A stretch of 64,000 nt of DNA, from the NCBI RefSeq assembly GCF_026340655.1, contig NZ_JAPEOZ010000001.1:6448001-6512000 (forward strand), read 5' to 3'. This stretch comes from Streptomyces sp. NBC_01275. Its GTDB lineage: Bacteria > Actinomycetota > Actinomycetes > Streptomycetales > Streptomycetaceae. The notes below the pieces were generated by a model that worked only from the letters and a program-made list of their open reading frames with translations, made no database searches and was not told the origin of the DNA. The translations under genes were made by a program, and so were the position numbers. Positions 46,308 through 55,964 of the stretch are shown here, piece after piece (within the stretch, counting starts at the first letter, position 1; each line of letters starts with the position of its first letter).

Positions 46308-47378
46308 TCACCCCTCCGTTCCCCGCAAGATCCCCCCGATGTGCGCCGCCGCCCTCGCCAGATGGCCGCGGGCCTCGTGGAGTTGGCCGGCGGTGACGCC
46401 GTGGTCGCGGGCCGCGTCGCGGATGTCGTCGCGGAAGCGGTCGAGGAGGCGGTCCAGATCGCGGACCGGGTCGCCGCTGGACTCCTCGTGGGCCCAGGCG
46501 GGCTCGTAGTCGGCCGGAAAGTCCTCCGGGGTCCGGGAGTACTCCGGGCGGGCGGTGGCCGACGACTCCGTACCGCCGCCGGCGGGACGGCCGAAGCCGA
46601 AGTCCTTGCCGAACTCCTTGCCGTAGTCCTTCCCGAACTCCCCGAACTCCTTGGCCAGTTCGGTCAGGCCCTCCCGTACGCCCGTCGGCCAGTCGCCCCG
46701 CGCGAAGTGGTCCTGGACCTGTTCCTGGACCCGCCGGGCGATGCGCTGCATCTCCTCCTGCGCCTGGGACCGGGCGTGGTCCTGCGCCTCCTTGGCCTGG
46801 CGGCGGGCCCGCTGGGCCTCGTCGCGGGCGCGGCGGCTCTCGTCCTTGGCGCGCCGGGCCTGCTCCTTCCACTCCTGCTTGACGCGGCGCATCTCCTCCT
46901 TGGCGACGCGCCACGACTCCTTGTCGCCGAACTCCCCGTGCTCGCCGTGGTCCCCGTGATCCCCGGGGGCCCCCTGCGGGGACGCGCCCTTGCGGGCCTG
47001 GGAGGCCGCCGCCCGCATCTCGCGCCGCAGATCGCCCGCCGCGCCGCGCACGTCGGCCCGGATCTCCGCGGCCAGCTCGGCGACGGACTCGCGGATCTCC
47101 AGTTCCAGGTCGGCCAGTTCGCCGCTGCGGTCGGCCAGTTCGGCACGGCCGGCGTCCGTGATGGCGTACACCTTGCGGCCGCCCTCGGTGGTGTGGGTGA
47201 CCAGACCCTCGGCCTCCAGCTTGGCCAGGCGCGGGTACACCGTGCCCGCCGACGGCGCGTACAGCCCCTGGAAGCGCTCTTCGAGGAGGCGGATCACCTC
47301 GTAGCCGTGGCGAGGGGCCTCGTCCAGCAGCTTCAGCAGATAGAGGCGGAGACGGCCGTGGGCGAAGACGGGGGGCAT
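46308..47378 (-). CDS. PadR-family regulator with long coiled-coil tail
   Basis: 356 aa. Residues 1-85 are the PadR winged helix (LRLYLLKLLDEAPRHGYEVI, TVYPRLAKLEAEGLV). The tail is unusually long: a His/Gly/Asp repeat (GDHGDHGEHGEFGD) near 140-155, a highly charged coiled coil ~155-225, a Phe-Gly repeat (EFGEFGKDYGKEFGKDFGFG) ~250-270, and a C-terminal helical domain. It probably represses its own operon by binding the CGATATATCG palindrome upstream. Starts 1 nt after the DUF4097 gene stop. Confidence 0.88.
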   Translation of the reverse strand: MPPVFAHGRLRLYLLKLLDEAPRHGYEVIRLLEERFQGLYAPSAGTVYPRLAKLEAEGLVTHTTEGGRKVYAITDAGRAELADRSGELADLELEIRESVAELAAEIRADVRGAAGDLRREMRAAASQARKGASPQGAPGDHGDHGEHGEFGDKESWRVAKEEMRRVKQEWKEQARRAKDESRRARDEAQRARRQAKEAQDHARSQAQEEMQRIARRVQEQVQDHFARGDWPTGVREGLTELAKEFGEFGKDYGKEFGKDFGFGRPAGGGTESSATARPEYSRTPEDFPADYEPAWAHEESSGDPVRDLDRLLDRFRDDIRDAARDHGVTAGQLHEARGHLARAAAHIGGILRGTEG

Positions 47379-47379
47379 G

Positions 47380-48387
47380 TCAGAGCACCTTCTTGTCGGT
47401 CGTGCTGTCGGCCGGGCCGTCGGAGGGACTCTCGTCGGAGGGACTCTCGTCGTCCGGGCCGGAAACGGAATTGTCCCCCGAAGAAGAGCGCGGGTCGGAT
47501 CGCGGCCCGTCCTGCCCCCCTGCCCCTGCCCCCGTCTCCGCTTCCGTCCCCGTTTCCGGCTCCGCGTCCCAGGGCTGGTCCTCCGCCGGAGGCCTCCGCA
47601 GCAGGGCGATCGAACCGGAGACCGTCGTCGCCTTCAGCCTGCCGTTGCCCGCGCCGAGGCGGCCGGTGATCCGCTTGGGGCCCCACTGGCCGCCGACGCG
47701 GAGGTCCTCGAAGGCGTTGGAGACCGAGCCGCTCGCGGTGTTCGCGTCGACCTGGGCGTCCGTCGGGTGGGGCAGCCGGATGGCGATCTCGCCGGAGACG
47801 CTGGACAGGCTGACGTCGGTCCGGCGGCTCGCCGGGTCAAGGTCGATGATCATCGAGCCGCTCACCGACTCGGCCTTCACGGAGGACCCCGCCTCGACCA
47901 CGGTCAGGTCCCCGGAGACGGAGTTGAAGCTCAGGTCGCCCGTGAGGGCCTGGGCCTCCACGTTCCCCGAGACGGTGTGCGCGTGGACCGGGCCGGCCAG
48001 GCCCACCAGCGTCGTGTCCCCGGTGACCCCCCTCAACTGGGCGCTCCCCGCGATGCCGGAGACCACCGCCCCGGCGCTCACCACGCCCACCTCCACCCGC
48101 GTGGAGGCCGGCACCGCGAGCGAGACGACGACGCTGCGCCGCCATCCCTTCCGGTCGAGCCACTTGAGGAAGCCCTTCCAGGGCAGGTCCTCGTACGCCA
48201 CCGTCAGGGTCCCCTCGCGCTGGGTCACGACCAGGGGCGGTCCCTCGATGTGGGAGACCTCCAGGCGGGCGGGGCCTTCGTCCGTGCCCACCACGTTCAC
48301 CGTTCCGTTGACGACGCGCACGTGCAGTTCTCTCACGGGCTCGTCGAATGAGAGCTTCCTCGGTTCGGTGACGGACCACTCGGACAT
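47380..48387 (-). CDS. DUF4097 beta-repeat protein
   Basis: 335 aa. A right-handed beta-solenoid-like series of repeats, each with a V(S/T)G turn (HTVSGNVEAQAL, NSVSGDLTVV, ESVSGSMIIDL, SSVSGEIAIRL, NTASGSVSNAF, TTVSGSIALLR). The C-terminal ~70 residues are acidic and Ser/Pro-rich. No signal peptide. DUF4097 genes are often paired with PadR or sensor genes in cell-envelope stress operons; the biochemical role is unknown. First gene of a two-gene operon. Confidence 0.88.
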   Translation of the reverse strand: MSEWSVTEPRKLSFDEPVRELHVRVVNGTVNVVGTDEGPARLEVSHIEGPPLVVTQREGTLTVAYEDLPWKGFLKWLDRKGWRRSVVVSLAVPASTRVEVGVVSAGAVVSGIAGSAQLRGVTGDTTLVGLAGPVHAHTVSGNVEAQALTGDLSFNSVSGDLTVVEAGSSVKAESVSGSMIIDLDPASRRTDVSLSSVSGEIAIRLPHPTDAQVDANTASGSVSNAFEDLRVGGQWGPKRITGRLGAGNGRLKATTVSGSIALLRRPPAEDQPWDAEPETGTEAETGAGAGGQDGPRSDPRSSSGDNSVSGPDDESPSDESPSDGPADSTTDKKVL

Positions 48388-48468
48388 GGTGCAGACCTCC
48401 TAGACAGCGCAGCGCAGCACAGCACAGCGCAACAGTCACGACACGCCATATCGCGTCTCCCGTAAAAC

Positions 48469-48496
48469 ACGATATATCGCGGCTGTCGAAAGTCAA
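48469..48496 (-). promoter_or_regulatory. promoter and palindromic operator of the DUF4097-PadR operon
   Basis: Minus-strand TTGACT (48491-48496) and TATCGT (48469-48474) with a 16-bp spacer. The -10 lies in the perfect palindrome CGATATATCG (48470-48479); a second ATATCGCG copy is at 48448-48455. These fit PadR operators (ATATCG-type). Confidence 0.6.
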
Positions 48497-48540
48497 GACA
48501 CACAGAAGGGAGGGGCGTCCATGGACGCCCCTCCCGAAAA

Positions 48541-48610
48541 CCGCCGCGCACTGCCGCGCACTGCCGTGTATCGCCGTGCACTACCGCGCACCGCCGTGCT
48601 AGCCGCGCAT
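48541..48610. repeat. 10-bp helically phased tandem repeat
   Basis: Seven consecutive 10-bp units of consensus CTGCCGYGCA (CCGCCGCGCA, CTGCCGCGCA, CTGCCGTGTA, TCGCCGTGCA, CTACCGCGCA, CCGCCGTGCT, AGCCGCGCAT). Non-coding, just upstream of the DUF4097 promoter and downstream of the DUF6104 gene. Confidence 0.8.
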
Positions 48611-48649
48611 CGCTGTGAACCGCTGCGAGCGAGCTATCTGCTCATCGAC

Positions 48650-48832
48650 CTACTCGTCGTCCTCGTCGTCGTCCAGTCGCGCCAGCCAGGTCGCCAGGCG
48701 CTCCACCGGCACCTCGAAGTCCGGGTTCAGGTCGACGAACGTACGCAACTGCTCGGCGAGCCACTCGAAGGTGACCTCCTCCTCGCCGCGCCGCTTCTCC
48801 AGCTCTTCGATGCCACGGTCGGTGAAGTACAT
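48650..48832 (-). CDS. DUF6104 small acidic protein
   Basis: 60 aa: MYFTDRGIEELEKRRGEEEV, then FEWLAEQLRTFVD and an Asp/Glu tail. A conserved actinobacterial orphan of unknown role that I recall as DUF6104. ATG 48832 lies 7 nt after a TATCCT -10 (48840-48845), so leaderless. An upstream in-frame start adds 13 residues without support. Confidence 0.78.
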   Translation of the reverse strand: MYFTDRGIEELEKRRGEEEVTFEWLAEQLRTFVDLNPDFEVPVERLATWLARLDDDEDDE

Positions 48833-48857
48833 GCCGTCAAGGATAAATGCGCGGAAA

Positions 48858-48899
48858 CGGCCGGGCCGCACCCCCGGAAGAGGGGGTGCGGCCCGGCCG
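48858..48899. terminator. terminator after kgd
   Basis: A perfect 18-bp stem (CGGCCGGGCCGCACCCCC and its complement) with a 6-nt loop, 22 bp beyond the kgd stop. It also lies just upstream of the DUF6104 promoter. Confidence 0.92.
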
Positions 48900-48921
48900 C
48901 GTACGGCGTGCGCGAGAGCGG

Positions 48922-51900
48922 TTACGCGTCGAACACCTCACGCACCAGCTGCTCCTGCTCGGCCTGGTGGCGCTTGGCGGAGCCGACGGCCGGGGACGAG
49001 CCGTGCGGCCGCGAGATGCGACGCAGGCGCTCGCCGTGCGGGACGTCCGCGCCGACCGCCAGGTCCAGGTGGTCGATCAGGTTCAGGGCGATGAACGGCC
49101 ACGCGCCCTGGTTGGCCGGCTCCTCCTGGGTCCACAGGTACTTCTCGGCGTTCGGGTACTTGTTGACCTCCGCCTGGAGCTCCGCGCCCGGCAGCGGGTA
49201 CAGGCGCTCGATGCGGATGATCGCCGTGTCCGTGACACCGCGCTTCTGCCGCTCGGCCTCCAGGTCGTAGTAGACCTTGCCGGCGCAGAAGACGACCTTC
49301 TTGACGGCGGCCGGGTCGACCGACGCGTCGCCGATGACCGGGCGGAACTGACCGGTCGTGAACTCCTCCGTCTTCGACGCGGCGGCCTTGAGGCGCAGCA
49401 TCGACTTCGGGGTGAAGACCACCAGCGGCTTGTGGTGCGGGTTGTGCACCTGCCACCGCAGGAGGTGGAAGTAGTTCGACGGGAGGGTCGGCATGGCGAC
49501 CGTCATGTTGTTCTGGGCGCAGAGCTGGAGGAAGCGCTCGACGCGGGCCGAGGAGTGGTCCGGGCCCTGGCCCTCGTAGCCGTGGGGGAGGAGGAGCGTG
49601 ACGCCGCTCGTCTGGCCCCACTTCTGCTCGGCCGCCGAGATGTACTCGTCGACCACCGTCTGCGCGCCGTTGACGAAGTCGCCGAACTGCGCCTCCCACA
49701 TCACGAGCGCGTCGGGGCGGGCCAGCGAGTAGCCGTACTCGAAGCCCATGACCGCGTACTCGGACAGGAGGGAGTTGTAGACGTTGTAGCGCGCCTGGTC
49801 CTCGGCGAGGTACTGGAGCGGGGTGTGCTCCTCGCCCGTCTCGCGGTCGATGAGGACCGCGTGGCGCTGGCCGAAGGTGCCCCGCTGGGAGTCCTGGCCG
49901 GACAGCCGGACCGGGGTGCCCTCCAGGAGGAGGGAGCCGACCGCGAGGGTCTCGCCCATGCCCCAGTCGATCGTGCCGTCCTCGACCATCCCCGCCCGGC
50001 GCTGCAGCTGCGGCAGCAGACGCGGGTGCACGTGGAAGTAGTCGGGGATGTTGACCTGGGACTCGGCGATCCGCTTGACGACCTCCGTGGAGATGGCGGT
50101 GTTCACGGCGACCGGGAACTCCGCCTGCGGGTCCGACACCGGGCCCACGCTCGCCTGGGCCGTGACGGCCTCGCGGACCTCCGTGAAGACCTTCTCCAGC
50201 TGCCCCTGGTAGTCCTGCAGGGCCTGCTCGGCCTCTTCCAGGGTGATGTCGCCGCGACCGATCAGGGACTCGGTGTACAGCTTGCGCACCGAGCGCTTCT
50301 TGTCGATCAGGTCGTACATCAGCGGCTGGGTGAAGGCCGGGTTGTCCGACTCGTTGTGCCCGCGGCGGCGGTAGCAGATGAGGTCGATCACCACGTCCTT
50401 GTTGAACGCCTGGCGGAACTCGAAGGCCAGCCGCGCGACGCGGACCACGGCCTCCGGGTCGTCGCCGTTCACGTGGAAGATCGGGGCCTCGATCATGCGG
50501 GCCACGTCCGTCGCGTACATGGAGGAACGCGAGGACTCGGGGGCCGCGGTGAAGCCGACCTGGTTGTTGATGACGATGTGGACCGTGCCGCCGGTGCGGT
50601 AGCCGCGCAGCTGCGACATGTTCAGGGTCTCGGCCACCACGCCCTGGCCCGCGAAGGCCGCGTCGCCGTGCAGGGCGACCGGCAGGACCGTGAAGTCCGT
50701 GCCGCCCTTGTTGATGATGTCCTGCTTGGCGCGGCTGATGCCCTCGATGATCGGGTCGACCGTCTCCAGGTGGGACGGGTTGGCGGCCAGCGAGACCTTG
50801 ATCTGCTCGCCGTCGAGGCCGGTGAAGATGCCCTCGGCCCCCAGGTGGTACTTGACGTCGCCGGAGCCGTGCATCGACTTCGGGTCGAGGTTGCCCTCGA
50901 ACTCGCGGAAGATCTGCGCGTACGACTTGCCGACGATGTTGGCCAGCACGTTCAGCCGGCCGCGGTGGGCCATGCCGATGACGACCTCGTCCAGCCGGGA
51001 CTCGGCGGCCGAGTCCAGCACCGCGTCGAGCAGCGGGATGACGGACTCGCCGCCCTCCAGGGAGAAGCGCTTCTGGCCGACGTACTTCGTCTGCAGGAAG
51101 GTCTCGAAGGCCTCCGCCGCGTTCAGCCGGCGCAGGATGCGCAGTTGCTCCTCGCGCTCCGGCTTGGTGTGCGAGCGCTCGATGCGGTCCTGGATCCACC
51201 GGCGCTGCTTGGGGTCCTGGATGTGCATGAACTCGACGCCGGTGGTGCGGCAGTACGAGTCGCGCAGCACGCCGAGGATGTCGCGCAGCTTCATCAGCGA
51301 CTTGCCGGCGAAGCCGCCGACCGCGAACTCGCGCTCCAGGTCCCACAGGGTGAGCCCGTGCTCGGTGATGTCCAGGTCGGGGTGCTTGCGCTGGCGGTAC
51401 TCCAGCGGGTCGGTGTCGGCCATGACGTGGCCGCGGACCCGGTAGGAGTGGATCAGCTCGAAGACGCGGGCGGCCTTGGTGACGTCGTCGTCGTGGCTGG
51501 CGTCGATGTCCTTGAGCCAGCGGACCGGCTCGTAGGGGATGCGCAGCGCCTCGAAGATCTCGTCGTAGAAGCCGTTCTCGCCGAGGAGGGAGTTGGCGAC
51601 GACGCGCAGGAACTCGCCGGAGGCCGCGCCCTGGATGACCCGGTGGTCGTAGGTCGACGTGAGCGTCATGACCTTCGAGATGCCGAGCTTGTTCAGGGTG
51701 TCCTGGGAGGTGCCCTGGAACTCCGCCGGGTAGTCCATCGAGCCGACGCCCATGATGACCGACTGACCGGGCATCAGACGCGGCACGGAGTGGACGGTGC
51801 CGAGGCCGCCGGGGTTGGTCAGGGAGACCGTGACGCCGGTGAAGTCGTCCATCGTCAGCTTGCCGTCGCGGGCGCGGCGGACGATGTCCTCGTAGGCCTG

Positions 51901-52758
51901 CCAGAACTCGAAGAAGTTCAGCGTCTCGGCCTTCTTGATGCCGGCCACGACGAGCTGACGGTCGCCGTTGGGCTTCACCAGGTCGATGGCCAGGCCGAAG
52001 TTGACGTGCGGCGGCTTGACGAGGGTGGGCTTCCCGTCCTTCTCAGCGAAGTGCCAGTTCATCGACGGCATGGCCTTGATGGCCTGCACCATCGCGAAGC
52101 CGATCAGGTGCGTGAAGGAGATCTTCCCGCCCCGGGCGCGCTTGAGGTGGTTGTTGATGACGATGCGGTTGTCGAACAGCAGCTTCACCGGGACCGCGCG
52201 CACGGACGTGGCCGTGGGCAGCTCCAGGGAGGCGTTCATGTTCTTGGCGACCGCGGCGGCCGGGCCGCGCAGCGTCACGAACTCCGGCCCCTCCGCGGGC
52301 GCGGCGGGCGCGGCGGCGGCCGGAGCGGGCTTCGCGGCGGCCGGCTTGGCGGCGGCCGGAGCGGCCTGCACGGGAGCGGGAGCCGCAGCCGGGGCGGCCG
52401 GAGCCGGAGCGGCCGGAGCTGCTGCCGCGGGCTGCGCGGGAGCAGCCGGGGCCGGCACGGGAGCCGGGGCGGCGGGCGCGGCCTGCGCCGGGGCGGCGGG
52501 TGTGGGGGTCGTGGTGGTCCCTGCGGCCCCCGCGGCCGCAGTACCCGCCGGAGCCGGGGAGGGCGTGGCCGCCCCCGGCTTGTAGTCGGCGAAGAAGTCC
52601 CACCAGGCACGGTCTACCGAATTCGGGTCCTGGAGGTACTGCTGATAGATCTCGTCGACGAGCCACTCGTTCGGTCCGAACGCGGCCGCGGGGTTCTTGC
52701 CCGCTTGGTCTGCGTCGGTCGAGATGCTCGATGCGTTACTGGGGGACTGTGGCGACAC
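48922..52758 (-). CDS. kgd: multifunctional 2-oxoglutarate decarboxylase/dehydrogenase (E2-E1 fusion)
   Basis: 1278 aa. TCA-cycle enzyme that decarboxylates 2-oxoglutarate and, with lipoamide partners, makes succinyl-CoA. Order: short E1 N-terminal helix ([19 protein letters not shown]), an Ala/Pro linker ~60-150, an E2-type acyltransferase domain with [13 protein letters not shown], then the ThDP E1 domain with [30 protein letters not shown] and [13 protein letters not shown]. Like other actinobacterial forms it lacks a lipoyl domain. GTG 52758 fits the conserved MSPQSPS start; other in-frame starts upstream look non-coding. Confidence 0.95.
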   Translation of the reverse strand: MSPQSPSNASSISTDADQAGKNPAAAFGPNEWLVDEIYQQYLQDPNSVDRAWWDFFADYKPGAATPSPAPAGTAAAGAAGTTTTPTPAAPAQAAPAAPAPVPAPAAPAQPAAAAPAAPAPAAPAAAPAPVQAAPAAAKPAAAKPAPAAAAPAAPAEGPEFVTLRGPAAAVAKNMNASLELPTATSVRAVPVKLLFDNRIVINNHLKRARGGKISFTHLIGFAMVQAIKAMPSMNWHFAEKDGKPTLVKPPHVNFGLAIDLVKPNGDRQLVVAGIKKAETLNFFEFWQAYEDIVRRARDGKLTMDDFTGVTVSLTNPGGLGTVHSVPRLMPGQSVIMGVGSMDYPAEFQGTSQDTLNKLGISKVMTLTSTYDHRVIQGAASGEFLRVVANSLLGENGFYDEIFEALRIPYEPVRWLKDIDASHDDDVTKAARVFELIHSYRVRGHVMADTDPLEYRQRKHPDLDITEHGLTLWDLEREFAVGGFAGKSLMKLRDILGVLRDSYCRTTGVEFMHIQDPKQRRWIQDRIERSHTKPEREEQLRILRRLNAAEAFETFLQTKYVGQKRFSLEGGESVIPLLDAVLDSAAESRLDEVVIGMAHRGRLNVLANIVGKSYAQIFREFEGNLDPKSMHGSGDVKYHLGAEGIFTGLDGEQIKVSLAANPSHLETVDPIIEGISRAKQDIINKGGTDFTVLPVALHGDAAFAGQGVVAETLNMSQLRGYRTGGTVHIVINNQVGFTAAPESSRSSMYATDVARMIEAPIFHVNGDDPEAVVRVARLAFEFRQAFNKDVVIDLICYRRRGHNESDNPAFTQPLMYDLIDKKRSVRKLYTESLIGRGDITLEEAEQALQDYQGQLEKVFTEVREAVTAQASVGPVSDPQAEFPVAVNTAISTEVVKRIAESQVNIPDYFHVHPRLLPQLQRRAGMVEDGTIDWGMGETLAVGSLLLEGTPVRLSGQDSQRGTFGQRHAVLIDRETGEEHTPLQYLAEDQARYNVYNSLLSEYAVMGFEYGYSLARPDALVMWEAQFGDFVNGAQTVVDEYISAAEQKWGQTSGVTLLLPHGYEGQGPDHSSARVERFLQLCAQNNMTVAMPTLPSNYFHLLRWQVHNPHHKPLVVFTPKSMLRLKAAASKTEEFTTGQFRPVIGDASVDPAAVKKVVFCAGKVYYDLEAERQKRGVTDTAIIRIERLYPLPGAELQAEVNKYPNAEKYLWTQEEPANQGAWPFIALNLIDHLDLAVGADVPHGERLRRISRPHGSSPAVGSAKRHQAEQEQLVREVFDA

Positions 52759-53091
52759 GGCGGCAACCGCCCTCTTCCGCTTCACAAGGTGATGGACAGC
52801 GGGAATAAAGGCTACGCCCCCCAGAGGGTGAAGGTCAGGTCGGGCTGCCGCATCGTCGCGTAAGTCACATCGGAAAGTGCGTTTCGCGGGTGGAAATGGC
52901 GGGAAACAAGCGCGGTTGCGCTGCAAAATGGAATGCCTTGTCGCAGGTCGCGCACGCCTGGCGTGCGGACCCGTGCGGACCTGGACCGACCTGCGCCGGG
53001 TCCTCTGCCTGATCACACGTGTCTCGCTGTGCGGACGTCCGTGGATCTTGTGGCTCCGGTTCGAACTTTACGTCAACTTGGCACGGATGGC
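52759..53091. other. 333-bp region upstream of kgd
   Basis: No gene seen. A possible kgd promoter reads CTGACC (52833-52838) - 18 bp - TAGCCT (52809-52814) on the minus strand, about 50 bp before the GTG. A short direct repeat GTGCGGACC occurs near 52970. No terminator hairpin for the two-component operon is obvious. Confidence 0.4.
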
Positions 53092-54195
53092 TTATCCCGG
53101 CAGGGTGACAAGAATCCGGCAACCCCGTTCGGATTCGGCCACGCCGATCCGGCCGCCGTGCAGATCGACCGCCCAGCGGGCGATCGCCAGCCCCAGTCCC
53201 GTGCCGCCGTCGCTGCCCGGACCGTGCGGCCGGCGGACGGCTCCCCGGTTGAACCGCTCGAACACCCGGTGCCAGTCCGAACGCGGAATGCCGGGCCCCT
53301 CGTCCAGGACCTCCAGCTCCAGCGACTCCGGCAGCGGCCCGCGCCGCGCCTTCACCGTCACCCGGCCGTGCGGCGGACTGTGCTTGACCGCGTTGTCGAT
53401 CAGGTTGGCGACGACCTGGTGGATGCGCTCCGGGTCCGCCAGCGCGGTCAGCTCCGGCGGCGAGACCTCCAGGTGCAGATGCACGTCGGTGCGCGTGTGA
53501 TTGCCGCCGGATCCCATGCTCGCGCGCGCGGAGGACACCATGTTGGCCTCCTTCAGCACGCCCGACAGGTACGGCCACACCTCGAACCGCCGCTTGCGCA
53601 GGGGTACGACGCCGTTGTCCAGCCTGGACAGGTCCAGCAGCGTCTCGACCAGCCGCCCGAGGCGCTCCGTCTGCTTCAGCGCCGTGCGCATCGTCTCGGG
53701 GTCGGCCTCGGCGATGCCGTCGACCACGTTCTCCAGAACGGCCCGCAGACCCGCGATGGGGGTGCGCAGCTCGTGCGAGACGTTGGCCACCAGCTCCTTG
53801 CGCTGCCGGTCCTGCGCCTCCAGCTCGTCCGCCATCACGTTGATCGTCTGGGCCAGGTCGCCCAGCTCGTCGCGGCGGTTCTCGCGCACCCGGCGGGTGT
53901 AGTCGCCGTGCGAGATGGAGCGGGCGACCGCGTTCATCTCGTCCAGCGGAGAGGTGAGCGAATGGGCCACGAACTGCGTGATCAACAGTGTGGCGATCAT
54001 CGAGAAGACCGTGATGAAGCGCAGCTCCGTCTTGGTGTGCACCGCGATCATCGAGAGACCGGTGGTGATCAGCACCGAGATGACGACCAGCGCGCCCAGC
54101 TTGGTCTTGATCGAGAACGGCCGTACGCGGCCCCAGGGCTCCCCGGGGCTGCTCGGTCCGCCGGGGCTTCTCGGTCCGTCCGGCCCGCTGCTCAT
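53092..54195 (-). CDS. sensor histidine kinase of a two-component system
   Basis: 367 aa. Two membrane helices near residues 33-55 and 58-80 with almost no outside loop, a HAMP-like segment (SLTSPLDEMNAVARSISHGD), HisKA with LVANVSHELRTPIAGLRAVL (His is the phospho-acceptor) and an ATPase domain with N-box NLIDNAVKHSP and G-boxes DEGPGIP and GGTGLGLAIARWAVDLHGG. The lack of an extracellular sensor suggests it senses the membrane itself. Overlaps the response-regulator gene by 4 nt. Confidence 0.92.
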   Translation of the reverse strand: MSSGPDGPRSPGGPSSPGEPWGRVRPFSIKTKLGALVVISVLITTGLSMIAVHTKTELRFITVFSMIATLLITQFVAHSLTSPLDEMNAVARSISHGDYTRRVRENRRDELGDLAQTINVMADELEAQDRQRKELVANVSHELRTPIAGLRAVLENVVDGIAEADPETMRTALKQTERLGRLVETLLDLSRLDNGVVPLRKRRFEVWPYLSGVLKEANMVSSARASMGSGGNHTRTDVHLHLEVSPPELTALADPERIHQVVANLIDNAVKHSPPHGRVTVKARRGPLPESLELEVLDEGPGIPRSDWHRVFERFNRGAVRRPHGPGSDGGTGLGLAIARWAVDLHGGRIGVAESERGCRILVTLPG

Positions 54196-54932
54196 GGCGT
54201 CGGCGTCTCCAGTGCGTAGCCCACTCCGTGCACCGTGCGAATCCGCTCGGCCCCGATCTTCCGGCGCAGTGCCTTGATGTGGCTGTCGACGGTACGGGTC
54301 CCGGAGGCGTCCGCCCAGTCCCAGACCTCCGCCAGCAGCTGCTCACGGGAGAGCACCGCGCGCGGGGTGTTCGCCAGGCAGACCAGCAGGTCGAACTCGG
54401 TGGGCGTCAGATGCACGTCCTCCGAGCGCACCCGCACCCGGCGCTGTGCGTGGTCGATCTCCAGCTCGCCGAGCCGCAGGATGCCGCTGCGGGGCGTCGT
54501 GGCCGCGACCGCGGCCCGCTCCACCCGGCGCAGCAGCACGTGCACGCGGGCCGCCAGCTCCCGCATCGAGAACGGCTTGGTCATGTAGTCGTCCGCGCCC
54601 ACGCCGAGCCCGACCAGCATGTCGGTCTCGTCGTCGCGCGCGGTGAGCATCAGCACCGGCACCGGACGGGCCGCCTGCACGCGACGGCAGACCTCCAGAC
54701 CGTCGAAACCGGGCAGCATGATGTCGAGGATCAGCAGGTCCGGCTGCCAGGCCTCCGCGGTGTCGACGGCCGCCGGGCCGTCGCCGGCCGTTTGCACGAG
54801 GAATCCCTCCGCGCGCAGGCGGGCCGCGATGGCGTCGACGATCGTCGGGTCGTCCTCGACGACCAGCACACGGCGCTGTGCGCCGGGGGTCGCCGTCGTC
54901 GTGCCGTTGTGCGAGGTGTGTGTCTGCTCCAT
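54192..54932 (-). CDS. OmpR-family response regulator
   Basis: 246 aa. Receiver domain with the acidic pair in VVEDDPTIV, phospho-Asp in LLILDIMLPGFDGLE and the Lys of YMTKPFSMRELAARV; C-terminal winged helix with VHLTPTEFDLLVCLANTP and RTVDSHIKALRRKIG. Partner of the kinase just downstream. ATG 54932 was chosen; an in-frame start at 55004 would add 24 residues. Target genes unknown. Confidence 0.92.
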   Translation of the reverse strand: MEQTHTSHNGTTTATPGAQRRVLVVEDDPTIVDAIAARLRAEGFLVQTAGDGPAAVDTAEAWQPDLLILDIMLPGFDGLEVCRRVQAARPVPVLMLTARDDETDMLVGLGVGADDYMTKPFSMRELAARVHVLLRRVERAAVAATTPRSGILRLGELEIDHAQRRVRVRSEDVHLTPTEFDLLVCLANTPRAVLSREQLLAEVWDWADASGTRTVDSHIKALRRKIGAERIRTVHGVGYALETPTP

Positions 54933-55055
54933 CGCCCGCCCCTGAAGTGTGCTTTTCGGAACCAGTGGGGTGGTCCCTTGTCTGCGCATGACTGCGGTTG
55001 ACACCTAAATGATCGGCGTCAGGGCAGCAGCGTACGGGGAGCCGCCACGGCTTTG

Positions 55056-55733
55056 CTATCCAGGTCGGACGGCGACGTGCACGACGTCCGGCACGCCTCG
55101 GGCAACCGGGATCTCTTCGGTACGCACCTGTTGGAACCCGGCATTCCTCATGGTTCCCTCGAATTCCGGAGAGGGCTGGGCGGACCACACCGCCAGTACC
55201 CCACCGGGTCTCAACACCCGTGCACAGCTTGCGAGTCCGGTCGGAGAGTACAGGCCTTCGTTGCCCTCGGTGACGGTCCAGTCGGGGCCGTTGTCGATGT
55301 CGAGGCATACCGCGTCGAACGTGTCCGAAGTCTCATTGACGTAGTCGAGCAGATCCGTTTCGACGATCTTCGTCCGCGGGTCGGCGAGCGCCGGTCCGGA
55401 GAGGGCGGCCAGCGGGCCGTCGCGATGCCAGTCGACGACGGCGCTCTCCCGCTCGACGACGGTGATACGGCCCCAGCGGGGATCGGCGGCCGCGTGGGCG
55501 AGCGAGAAGCCGACGCCCAGGCCGCCGATCAGCACACCGGGCGACGGACGGGCGTCCAGCGCGGCCAGCGCCGCGTCGACGAGCAGCCGCTCCGAGCGGC
55601 CGTCGGACGTGTCCATCAGGAAGCAGCCGTTGGCGATGATCTGGAGCAACTCCCCGTGCCGGCGCAGGACCACCTCGCCGTAAGGGCCCTCGCGACGGTC
55701 CAGGACTTCGGGGATGTCGTACGGGATGGGCAT
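55056..55733 (-). CDS. spermidine synthase-like methyltransferase-fold protein
   Basis: 225 aa. Rossmann-like fold with the nucleoside-binding motif VLIGGLGVGFSLAHAA and the acidic residue in ITVVERESAVVDW, then CLDIDNGPDW, where spermidine synthases have their catalytic Asp. It lacks the N-terminal beta-domain of true spermidine synthases (usually ~280 aa), so an aminopropyltransferase activity is uncertain. It lies upstream of, and is read toward, the response-regulator operon after 123 bp. Confidence 0.7.
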   Translation of the reverse strand: MPIPYDIPEVLDRREGPYGEVVLRRHGELLQIIANGCFLMDTSDGRSERLLVDAALAALDARPSPGVLIGGLGVGFSLAHAAADPRWGRITVVERESAVVDWHRDGPLAALSGPALADPRTKIVETDLLDYVNETSDTFDAVCLDIDNGPDWTVTEGNEGLYSPTGLASCARVLRPGGVLAVWSAQPSPEFEGTMRNAGFQQVRTEEIPVARGVPDVVHVAVRPG

Positions 55734-55789
55734 CGGCCCATCCTGGCACTTCTCTGACGGACTGTTGACGGAATTCCGGCGGGGTCGGC

Positions 55790-55841
55790 GCAGGCGGCGG
55801 ACGCCTGTTCGGGAGGCAGGTGGCGGACGCCTGTTCGGCAG
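55790..55841. repeat. 26-bp tandem duplication
   Basis: Two copies of GCAGGYGGCGGACGCCTGTT plus six more bases, at 55790-55815 and 55816-55841, differing at two positions, in the 231-bp gap between divergent genes. Confidence 0.75.
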
Positions 55842-55964
55842 ATCTGAGCGTGGGCCTTGAGAAGCCTCAGAGGTTCCTGAGAATCGGTCCCCACGTGGCG
55901 TCGGTCACAGACAGGGGACAGGTGCGGCGCGAAGGCTGGGGCGAAACGGAAGGAGCGCCTCACG

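Noticed and set aside
48394..48432. GCAGC/GCACA short repeats as a CRISPR-like array
   Set aside because: Units are 5-6 bp, imperfect and without spacers. No CRISPR or cas gene is visible anywhere in the window.
48847..52863. A 1338-codon plus-strand open frame opposite kgd
   Set aside because: Its composition (Arg/Gly/Val/His/Leu-rich, no motifs) is that of the antisense of a GC-rich gene; the minus-strand Kgd frame has complete enzyme motifs.
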